A stretch of 7,955 nucleotides of DNA, taken from contig DJAM01000120.1 in the NCBI GenBank assembly GCA_002429595.1, positions 1-7,955 on the forward strand. The letters are read 5' to 3'. Numbering within the stretch: the first letter of the stretch is position 1; each line of letters begins with the position of its first letter. Source of the DNA: Coxiellaceae bacterium UBA6002 (GTDB taxonomy: Bacteria; Pseudomonadota; Gammaproteobacteria; UBA6002). This document shows positions 1 through 5,749 of the stretch, in pieces. A model generated the notes under the pieces. The model was not told the DNA's origin, ran no database searches, and worked only from the letters and a program-made list of their open reading frames with translations. The position numbers and the translations under genes were made by a program.

Positions 1-66
1 GCGGGAACCCATCCCAGGTGCGGCTGGAAAGATGGGTTCTCGCTTTCGCGGGAATGACACACCTGG
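1..66. repeat. Intergenic palindromic repeat
   Basis: Bases 1-13 (GCGGGAACCCATC) pair with 31-43 (GATGGGTTCTCGC) with one mismatch. An outer pair, CCAGGTG at 14-20 and CACCTGG at 60-66, interlocks with it. Read on the minus strand, the part at about 36-54 contains CGC-GAAA-GCG, a short stem closed by a GNRA tetraloop, within a 'TCATTCCCGCGAAAGCG' phrase that resembles dispersed repeats of many gammaproteobacterial genomes (from memory, not searched). It lies 15 bases beyond the stop codon of the minus-strand barrel gene, so it may also end or stabilise that transcript. No clear run of T follows on the minus strand, so a classical intrinsic terminator is not supported. The element may extend beyond the left edge. 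Confidence 0.6.
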
Positions 67-81
67 AATGATAAGAAATTT

Positions 82-1152
82 TTACCTGCCGTGAATACGA
101 TGAGGCGAAGACAGTGGGATATTTGATTCGTGCTCTCTTTGGAGGGCGCGCTGCCGTTTATTCTTCGACGACAATTTATTCTTTGAGCCATTTTTGCTCT
201 CGTCGTTATCACTGTCGTTATCTTTTTTAGCGAAAATGGTTTCGATATCTATCAATAGATCCAAAATAACCTGAAATTTATCGGAATCCCGTGTTAAACC
301 AATAGGAACACCTAAGCCGATAGCCACATCCTTTCGTACGTAAGCAAACACACCTGGTGTCATATAAAATTCATTGCTATCTCCTTCGTGATTCCAGGTG
401 TCGGTAATCCAATTGAACTCCAAGCTGTAATTTATTTTATCTCCTCGCTCAGCGACCCCGAAGTTGAAGATAAAATCATGTGCCGAAGCAGCATCTTTGC
501 TACGGTCATTATGATGTTTCACTCGTTGCACAAAGCTAACGCCTGCTTGTGTAAAAAATTGAGTGCGCCAATTATCATGAATGAGATCTTTAGTCAAAAT
601 GAAAGTCGGCGTGTAATGGATGAAGCCATCCGTTAAATCTTTCTCGATTGAGCCAGTTGGGAAGCTGACATTGAAGGTCACTGCGGCGCAGCACGTAGTT
701 TTGGCAATATAGATCCAGCTATACTGCATGTTCAGAAAAGTATCACCATAACCTTGATTATGTTCTTTTCCAGTTAGTGGCGGGTCCCGCCTTTCCCAAT
801 GAATCATGTAAGGCACAAAGCCTAAACCAACTTGAAAGCTATCCGTCACTCCGTAAGAAAGTTGCGGTAGGAAAATTAATTCTCGATCACCACCGCCTTC
901 TTCCTCTTTTAGTCTTTTGTGTTTTTTTCTAGGTCCAAGGATGCTACTACCAGAACCACCGTATGAGAAAATCGGCTCAAGGTCCCATTCGAGTAACCCT
1001 TTATCCATGGGGAAGACTGACGTTGTTAGGAAGTAGGGATAACCATTGTCGATGGGCAATTTACATTTATTGTCGTCGTCTTTACCGTCATTTTGTGCAT
1101 TTACTAATGGCGTAAAGAATAGTAGAGCAATGAGTAGCCAAATCCTTTTCAT
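82..1152 (-). CDS. Predicted outer-membrane beta-barrel protein, MetA-pathway-like
   Basis: The 356-residue product begins with a signal peptide: a basic MKR, a hydrophobic run at about 4-16, and a likely signal peptidase I site after VNA (residue 19). The rest is short amphipathic segments separated by charged or Gly-rich turns, as in a barrel. Phrases such as GYGDTFLNMQYSW (134-146), VSFPTG (162-167), YTPTF (180-184) and MTPGVFAYVRKDVAIGLGVP (264-283) recall the 'MetA-pathway of phenol degradation / transporter-like' outer-membrane family (recalled, not searched). The segment FQVILDLLIDIETIF ends at Phe307, the expected aromatic end of a last barrel strand. An odd 49-residue tail rich in Lys, Asn, Ser and Arg follows. 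C153-C154 and C30 are the only cysteines noted. A Shine-Dalgarno-like AAAGGGA (1157-1163) lies in the 12-base gap after the rhomboid stop, so the two genes are probably one transcript. The substrate is unknown. Confidence 0.72.
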   Translation of the reverse strand: MKRIWLLIALLFFTPLVNAQNDGKDDDNKCKLPIDNGYPYFLTTSVFPMDKGLLEWDLEPIFSYGGSGSSILGPRKKHKRLKEEEGGGDRELIFLPQLSYGVTDSFQVGLGFVPYMIHWERRDPPLTGKEHNQGYGDTFLNMQYSWIYIAKTTCCAAVTFNVSFPTGSIEKDLTDGFIHYTPTFILTKDLIHDNWRTQFFTQAGVSFVQRVKHHNDRSKDAASAHDFIFNFGVAERGDKINYSLEFNWITDTWNHEGDSNEFYMTPGVFAYVRKDVAIGLGVPIGLTRDSDKFQVILDLLIDIETIFAKKDNDSDNDESKNGSKNKLSSKNKRQRALQREHESNIPLSSPHRIHGR

Positions 1153-1164
1153 TTTGTCCCTTTG

Positions 1165-1752
1165 TTATGTAGTCTGAAGGAATCCAGGGCAAATAGATGT
1201 TGCTAAAACTCCAGCAAACAAACCTAAAAGATGTCCCTCCCAAGAAACTGCCTCTTCTTTAGGAAAGATACTTAATATTAAACCACCGAAATAGTAAATA
1301 CAGACCGCAGCTAATACATAACTTAACGCGGAAGGATGCCGATAAGCCTGCACTAAAAGGTAGCCAAAGTACCCCATAATCAAACCACTTGCTCCAATAT
1401 GCAATGCCGGTCGGCCAAACAACCAAATAGCAAAACCACCAATCAACGTAATAGAAACCGTGGTACAGATCAAATTCGGTATGCCACCCGTTAACAATAA
1501 CGTCAACAATGCAAAAAGAGGCACTGAGTTGAAAAAGACATGATTGAAACTGCCATGAATAAAAGGATGAAAAGGAATACCAATTAAGCCAAAAATATGT
1601 CGTGGATAAATCCCTAAGTAATTTAAGCGGTAGCCCAATATCCAGTTGATCAACCATATCAGCCACAACACTCCAACCAAAGAAAGTGCCAGTGGGAGGT
1701 TTTCTTTTAGTTGGAAAGCGATGGTTTGGAATTGATTTAGTATTGGTTCCAA
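1165..1752 (-). CDS. Rhomboid-family intramembrane serine protease
   Basis: A 195-residue polytopic membrane protein with about six hydrophobic helices, the size of a minimal bacterial rhomboid. All catalytic signatures are visible: HGSFNHVFFN at 66-75 (the family's H-x3-N oxyanion pair as His71 and Asn75), GASG at 120-123 with nucleophile Ser122, and GHLLG at 173-177 with His174. It should therefore be an active Ser-His dyad protease that cuts transmembrane segments in the inner membrane. The start is TTG (1752-1750): the frame is closed by TAA at 1765-1767 and no ATG occurs before residue 126, so TTG is the most plausible choice. Only a weak GGGA precedes it by 7 bases. It is followed after 12 bases by the barrel gene, implying an operon. 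Its substrate cannot be read from the sequence. Confidence 0.9.
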   Translation of the reverse strand: MEPILNQFQTIAFQLKENLPLALSLVGVLWLIWLINWILGYRLNYLGIYPRHIFGLIGIPFHPFIHGSFNHVFFNSVPLFALLTLLLTGGIPNLICTTVSITLIGGFAIWLFGRPALHIGASGLIMGYFGYLLVQAYRHPSALSYVLAAVCIYYFGGLILSIFPKEEAVSWEGHLLGLFAGVLATSICPGFLQTT

Positions 1753-1822
1753 AAGGATGTCCCATTAATAAAAGAAGGTATCTTAACGCGTTGCAGAATC
1801 TTATACAATTTTCGTTCCTCCT

Positions 1823-2043
1823 TCGTTCCCGCTCCCGTTCCTATTCTTCCCGTTCCCGAATCATACAGACAATAGAGCACCTTACCGGCTCCGAAAGCAT
1901 AGAGCTTTGTTATGCAGTCCCATTCAAAAAAAAGTTTTAGATACTGAGAGAAATAAAAATCTTATCTATATATATTTAAGCCACGTGCTCTATTGTCTGT
2001 ATGATTCGGGAACGGGAAAGAATAGGAGCGGGAACGGGAACGA
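1823..2043. repeat. Long inverted repeat, 58-base arms around 104-base spacer
   Basis: The left arm (1823-1880) and right arm (1985-2043) are reverse complements. The inner 34 bases (1847-1880 against 1985-2018) are identical, then there is a one-base bulge at 2019, then 24 bases with two mismatches. The outer half of each arm is a degenerate GGGAAC/GGGAGC minisatellite (CGGGAACGGGAA). The inner half is unique sequence (TGCTCTATTGTCTGTATGAT). The 104-base spacer is AT-rich on its right side (about 1921-1980) and contains smaller palindromes such as AAAGC-ATAGA-GCTTT. The element fills nearly all of the gap between the rhomboid start and the stop codon of the flavin monooxygenase at 2045. It encodes no transposase and I see no flanking target duplication. 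It could be a miniature mobile element or a structured RNA/terminator separating two minus-strand genes. Confidence 0.85.
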
Positions 2044-2044
2044 G

Positions 2045-3649
2045 TTAATGCCGAAACAACCCTGCCAAATACTCCTCCAAGCTACTAGCATCATCGAGAC
2101 TGCCACGAAAGCAAATATATTTATCTGGTCGTATCACATACAAACGTGGTGATCTAACTTTATACCGACGATGCGCATACTGCTCTAAATCTTTAACCAC
2201 TTGAATCTCAGAATTGTCGCTAGAAAAATCGACTACAGTGACTAAAACGTAAGAGAAAACCTCTTGGTATTTAGCGTGAAGCTGAGTTAAAAGATTATTA
2301 AGTTCTTTGTTGTATTGGTTTTTTTGAATGCCTGAAAAGAATAACAATACTGGTTTTGTGCCGCGAATATAATTCAATAATCGATCGCTTTTATTCTGAT
2401 CTAAGTAACTATCACAAAATCTTTCGCCTGCTTTGGGGCCATGACTATTAGGTGCAGCTTCCTTAGAGAGTGGGCTGGAAATGTAATTGATCGATAGTTC
2501 ACTGATGAGTAATGCCATTTTGCGAGCTATGCGCTTTTGATGTGAAAAGACTCTAAATAATAGATTTCGCAGTGACATCCCAAATGGATTCGTTACTGTA
2601 ATGGCGCGTGTAATAATAGACGAGCTCATCAGCACGTGTCTTGCAATTGGAAAGCGCTCGGATTGGTAGGAATCTAATATGCTGATATCGGCGAGTCCTT
2701 TAATGACTGCAGCTAGCTTCCAGCCAAGATTGTAGGCGTCTTGGATCCCAGTATTCATGCCTTGACCACCAGCAGGTGAGTGAATATGCGCGGCATCGCC
2801 TGCAAAAAATATTAAATTATGTTTATAGCGGGACAAGATACCTTCATGGATGTGAAATCCTGATCGCCAGGTGATTTCATTAATGGTAATACTATCAGTA
2901 CAGCGTCTAAGAACTGCTTGATGTAGTTGGACATCAGTAGGAATATCTTGCTGTGCAAACGTTTTATCTTTCGAAACATCAAAAATAATTCGGGCATGAT
3001 TTTGGCTATAAGGAATAACTAATACTGGACCATCACTATGCAAATATACGTCGGCAGTTTCTTTAATATTAGGTGAGCTAAAAATAACATCGGCCATCAT
3101 AAAATGGTGGGGCAATACCGTTCCTTCAAAAGACATATGAAGGCTCTCTCTCACAGTACTGTGGCCACCATCGCAGGCAATGAGGTAATGAGCTCTAACT
3201 CTTTCTTCTCCTTCACTTTTTTTTATCACTGCATTCACGGCTTCTGTTTGTTCACTGACTTGAAGGAGCTCTTTATTGAATTCAACTTCGATGCCATTTT
3301 TCTTGAGGTGAGCAATCATCATTTTTTCGGTATCGGATTGAGGCAAAGCTAATATAAAAGGGTACAGAGTAGGAAGGTGGGATGTTTTAAGCTGCCCGAG
3401 TTTTTTGCCTTTAGCATGGACTGAAAGGCCATTAAGTGCGTACCCAGTGGCTAGGGCCTCTTCCAGTAATCCTTGATCGTCCCATAGTTCCAGAGTTCTG
3501 GGTTGGACACCAAGTGCATTTGAGGTAACGGTGGGTTCTTGCTTCTTATCTATGATGCGAAATGGAACACCGTGGCGAAGGAGTTCTATTGCCATTGCTA
3601 AGCCTGTCGGTCCGGCACCGACTATCAAGACAGTAATATCTACATCCAT
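2045..3649 (-). CDS. FAD-dependent aromatic-ring monooxygenase (phenol hydroxylase/TfdB-like)
   Basis: A 534-residue flavoprotein of the class A hydroxylase group (FAD_binding_3). The Rossmann motif GAGPTG is at 11-16, with acidic Asp34 (RIID) at the end of strand 2 for the FAD ribose. The second FAD/NAD(P)H signature, CDGGHSTVRESL, is at 159-170. The third, GDAAHIHSPAGGQGMNTGIQ, is at 284-303, followed by DAYNLGWKLA. Residues from about 405 (GPKAGERFCD) form the C-terminal thioredoxin-like domain of phenol-hydroxylase relatives, ending with RLYVIRPDKYICFRG. Such enzymes use NAD(P)H and O2 to hydroxylate phenolic or polyketide-like rings in the cytoplasm; the substrate here is not predictable. 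I start at ATG 3649-3647, preceded by GAGGAAGAGA, rather than at an in-frame ATG 13 codons upstream (3688), because conserved sequence begins at once. The gene stands 92 bases after the membrane-protein gene and has no obvious pathway partner. Confidence 0.9.
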   Translation of the reverse strand: MDVDITVLIVGAGPTGLAMAIELLRHGVPFRIIDKKQEPTVTSNALGVQPRTLELWDDQGLLEEALATGYALNGLSVHAKGKKLGQLKTSHLPTLYPFILALPQSDTEKMMIAHLKKNGIEVEFNKELLQVSEQTEAVNAVIKKSEGEERVRAHYLIACDGGHSTVRESLHMSFEGTVLPHHFMMADVIFSSPNIKETADVYLHSDGPVLVIPYSQNHARIIFDVSKDKTFAQQDIPTDVQLHQAVLRRCTDSITINEITWRSGFHIHEGILSRYKHNLIFFAGDAAHIHSPAGGQGMNTGIQDAYNLGWKLAAVIKGLADISILDSYQSERFPIARHVLMSSSIITRAITVTNPFGMSLRNLLFRVFSHQKRIARKMALLISELSINYISSPLSKEAAPNSHGPKAGERFCDSYLDQNKSDRLLNYIRGTKPVLLFFSGIQKNQYNKELNNLLTQLHAKYQEVFSYVLVTVVDFSSDNSEIQVVKDLEQYAHRRYKVRSPRLYVIRPDKYICFRGSLDDASSLEEYLAGLFRH

Positions 3650-3741
3650 GGCAATCTCTTCCTCAAAACAGTTAATAAAGCATAGCACTCATCAAGAGTT
3701 AAACCCAACCTTGGCATCTCTAACGTGAAGCTACTTTTTAA

Positions 3742-4326
3742 TTACATGTGGTAATCTTTCTTCACGCCGTAATAACCACCGACTGTGGCAGCAAGCGCGC
3801 CAAAGAAGAACGTAAAAAATCCTGCTATGGCTACTGCTCCAGCAGTATCAGCGGCAGATTCGGTAGCTTTAGAAGGTGTCATTGCTTTGCTCTTGTTTTC
3901 TGCTGCTCCTATGTTTTTGGCGACAAGTTCAGCTCTAGTTGCATTGCTGTAATTTTGAGTTGAGAAATTGCCGAAAAAGTTTGAAGCAATTGTCAGAGCT
4001 AATAAAAGTCCAAGGCTCCAAGCTAAAAATCCATGTAATGCCCCGGAACACGTGGAGAAACCACATCTCTTAGCGAATGCACCCGAAACGAATCCAGCAA
4101 TAAACATGGTTACAATAGCACAGATAATTAGCCATAGTATGCCGCCTATAGCCAATCCGGCAGTGCCTGTTGGACTGGTGCTTAGAGCCGATAACCCAAT
4201 TCCCAGGTTAAATGTGTGAATTAGGAAGCTTAGCGACAAAGCAACCAGCGCCCCCGCAAAGATGCCACTCCAGTACAGCCCATGCTTTACGGGTAAGTCC
4301 GTTAAATGCTCATTTGGTGTTTTCAT
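3742..4326 (-). CDS. Four-helix inner-membrane protein, PhnA-like family
   Basis: A 194-residue membrane protein with hydrophobic segments at about 18-48, 57-84, 94-116 and 162-185. A hydrophilic loop rich in Ala, Lys, Ser and Thr (about 120-160) lies between the third and fourth segments. The pattern WSGIFAGALVAL (19-30), GIG, GGILWLI, GFVSGAFA and GALHGFLAWSL (95-105) resembles small membrane proteins annotated in alphaproteobacteria as 'PhnA-like'; this is recalled similarity and that name says nothing firm about function. Gly/Ala-rich helix faces suggest tight helix packing. The ATG at 4326 is chosen over the one at 4332 because the perfect GAGGAGG (4335-4341) lies 8 bases before the former and only 2 before the latter. 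The gene is read divergently from the coiled-coil gene at 4508, and it has its own promoter. Confidence 0.7.
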   Translation of the reverse strand: MKTPNEHLTDLPVKHGLYWSGIFAGALVALSLSFLIHTFNLGIGLSALSTSPTGTAGLAIGGILWLIICAIVTMFIAGFVSGAFAKRCGFSTCSGALHGFLAWSLGLLLALTIASNFFGNFSTQNYSNATRAELVAKNIGAAENKSKAMTPSKATESAADTAGAVAIAGFFTFFFGALAATVGGYYGVKKDYHM

Positions 4327-4334
4327 AATCATTA

Positions 4335-4341
4335 CCTCCTC
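4335..4341 (-). promoter_or_regulatory. Strong Shine-Dalgarno (GAGGAGG) that decides the start
   Basis: A perfect anti-16S match, GAGGAGG on the minus strand. It lies 8 bases before ATG 4326-4324 and only 2 bases before ATG 4332-4330, so the inner ATG should be used. It is the strongest ribosome binding site in the window and predicts efficient translation of the membrane protein. Confidence 0.8.
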
Positions 4342-4345
4342 AGGT

Positions 4346-4381
4346 TATACTTAAATAATAGTATATTTGCCTTAGGCAAAT
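4346..4381. promoter_or_regulatory. Two abutting palindromes, candidate operators
   Basis: The first is TATACT-N8-AGTATA (4346-4351 with 4360-4365). The second is the perfect 17-base palindrome ATTTGCCTTAGGCAAAT (4365-4381), with 8-base arms about one central base. The second falls between the -35 and -10 of the minus-strand membrane gene. Both lie in the shared control region of two divergent genes. A dimeric regulator bound here could control one or both; which regulator is unknown. Confidence 0.45.
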
Positions 4382-4388
4382 CGGGTAA
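4360..4388 (-). promoter_or_regulatory. Promoter of the membrane-protein gene
   Basis: On the minus strand, TATACT (4365-4360) is a good -10 box. TTACCC (4388-4383) lies 17 bases upstream as a weak -35. Transcription would begin near 4352, leaving a leader of about 26 bases that carries the GAGGAGG site. The spacer is occupied almost entirely by a palindrome, which suggests repression or activation at this site. Confidence 0.5.
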
Positions 4389-4473
4389 CCATTTGAAATT
4401 CAATCACTTGCGTGCTTAAAATTAATATAATTCTTTTGCGAAAAAAATCACAAGCGCTCAAAGCAACTTTGTG

Positions 4474-4479
4474 TATAAT
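4474..4479 (+). promoter_or_regulatory. -10 box (TATAAT) for the 413-residue coiled-coil gene
   Basis: A consensus TATAAT sits 28 bases before the ATG at 4508. No good -35 is seen at the normal distance. A small inverted repeat, CAAAG-CAA-CTTTG (4459-4471), abuts the box on its upstream side and could bind an activator or repressor. Another TATAAT occurs at 4426-4431. The location of this box inside the longest possible open frame (from 4412) argues that translation starts at 4508 instead. Confidence 0.4.
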
Positions 4480-4507
4480 TGTCAAACCCCCTAAGAGACC
4501 GGTGGCC

Positions 4508-5749
4508 ATGGCTCAACTAAAAGTCGCTAGAAGACCAGTAACTACTACTCACACTGCTGTGATGGTGAAGCTTCTTACAGAAAGTGGCGACTCAGGTGAA
4601 CGTTTATCTCCTGATCCATCTCCGCGTTTAAATGATGAGGGAGCTGCTCTCTATAATAAGTACCTTGCCCCGCCTCCGCCAGTACATAGCCAGTTTTTAA
4701 AAGATGTTAAAAAGTTGCTCGATTATTATGAGCCGTTTTTTCCATTAGATAATACCGAACCAAACTTTTGGCCAGACCTGTGGGGAGCGAGCGAAGCCTG
4801 GCGGCAAAAAAAAGCGCAGCTTAAAGAATTAGGCATACAGTATTATCTTGCGTCCGTGACCTGTGAAGATGGGCCCCTCTTAAATTATTGTCGAGTGATT
4901 GCTAGTATTAGGGAAAACATATTATTAGATTGCTATGGCTGGAATTTTGTTTCTGTCACTAAAGATTTATTGCAGCGCTACATGTTTAATGCAGAGTTAA
5001 TGATCAATCTGCTTCCGTTCAGAGATGATAAAAGTACTCTCCAACAGAAGTATGATGCTATTAAGTGTCATTTTGTGCTCGTCAAGCGCAGAATGAAAGA
5101 GTTAAACGATGAGCTTCATGCTAGTACCAATTATCACGCTGTACAAGCTAGAATCGCTGGTTACTTGCAAGATTTAAGTGATAAACAAAAAGAAATTGAT
5201 CGTCTCAAAGCAAAGGAAGAGGCTGCAGAAAAAGGTTTAGCTGCTTCATCTGCGCTGTTAGAGAGGAAAAATGGAAATGAGGATGAAGAGTTAGTTAGGC
5301 TTCGCGCACGTTGCGAACAATTGGAGCAATTATTAGAAGAAGCCAACGACGATAAAAAACTACTTGCTGATGAGAATAGATTACTAACGCAAAAATTGAG
5401 TTTGTATGAAGAAGAGGGAGAAGTCGTGAGAAGACAGTCTCCCGAATTAGAAAGTGATGCTCCCGAAGATTTACAAGGTGAGGTTGCTAGGTTAAGAGCA
5501 GAACTAAAACAAGCAAGAGAAGAATTAGCCAGAAAAGAAAGAGAGCTAGAAGAGTTAAGGGATCATTCCCGAATTGACAAAACTCATGATTCCACTGACG
5601 AGAACTGCGTGATAGCGTTCACGCAAGCGGCGCAACACAGTAATACCTTATATTGGAAAAGTCAGCGTCTAATTAAAGAGCTGAAAAGTGAACAATTTAA
5701 AATTAGCGATGATGCCCCACCTATTAGTCCGGCCCCTAGCAGATGTTGA
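4508..5749 (+). CDS. Unrecognised coiled-coil protein, candidate secreted effector
   Basis: I do not recognise this 413-residue protein. Residues 1-55 are polar and probably flexible (Ser/Thr/Pro-rich), ending in a PPPP run at 55-58. Residues about 60-205 look globular and mostly helical, with aromatic-rich stretches (YYEPFFPLDN, NFWPDLWGASEAW) and several Cys (119, 128, 142, 187). Residues about 212-303 and 320-352 show heptad-like Leu/Glu/Lys/Arg patterning typical of coiled coils (EVARLRAELKQAREELARKE). A short polar tail ends in PSRC. There is no signal peptide or membrane helix. The start at ATG 4508 is preferred over in-frame ATG 4412, because a TATAAT lies between them and the extra 32 residues look like translated promoter. 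The Shine-Dalgarno is weak (AAGAGA, about 10 bases upstream). The last 14 bases overlap phhA tail to tail. Cytosolic coiled-coil proteins without relatives are common among Dot/Icm effectors; that role is inference only. Confidence 0.75.
   Translation: MAQLKVARRPVTTTHTAVMVKLLTESGDSGERLSPDPSPRLNDEGAALYNKYLAPPPPVHSQFLKDVKKLLDYYEPFFPLDNTEPNFWPDLWGASEAWRQKKAQLKELGIQYYLASVTCEDGPLLNYCRVIASIRENILLDCYGWNFVSVTKDLLQRYMFNAELMINLLPFRDDKSTLQQKYDAIKCHFVLVKRRMKELNDELHASTNYHAVQARIAGYLQDLSDKQKEIDRLKAKEEAAEKGLAASSALLERKNGNEDEELVRLRARCEQLEQLLEEANDDKKLLADENRLLTQKLSLYEEEGEVVRRQSPELESDAPEDLQGEVARLRAELKQAREELARKERELEELRDHSRIDKTHDSTDENCVIAFTQAAQHSNTLYWKSQRLIKELKSEQFKISDDAPPISPAPSRC

Noticed and set aside
1259..1765. 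168-codon minus-strand frame overlapping the rhomboid
   Set aside because: It starts with an ATG but its product has no coherent family features, whereas the overlapping frame has every rhomboid catalytic motif. It is a shadow.
1881..1984. A tRNA or small RNA gene in the spacer of the inverted repeat
   Set aside because: No cloverleaf or T-loop (GTTCRA) could be found; only short internal palindromes are present.
1686..2152. Two plus-strand frames (Arg/Ser-rich and Gly/Asn-rich) crossing the inverted repeat
   Set aside because: The RSRSRS and GNGN-like strings are simply the minisatellite arms translated. The frames also run antisense into the rhomboid and monooxygenase genes.
3650..3688. 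N-terminal extension of the flavin monooxygenase to ATG 3688
   Set aside because: The FAD-binding strand begins right after the ATG at 3649, which has a GAGGAAGAGA upstream. The 13 extra residues include that ribosome-binding region.
3650..3741. Terminator or clear promoter between the membrane-protein and monooxygenase genes
   Set aside because: Only a 4-base-arm CCAA-GG-TTGG and a loose TTGGGT/TATGCT pair (18-base spacing) were found, too weak to annotate.
4412..4507. N-terminal extension of the 413-residue protein to ATG 4412
   Set aside because: The extra 32 codons cross a consensus TATAAT at 4474-4479 and encode a basic, low-complexity stretch. The ATG at 4508 gives a more ordinary start.
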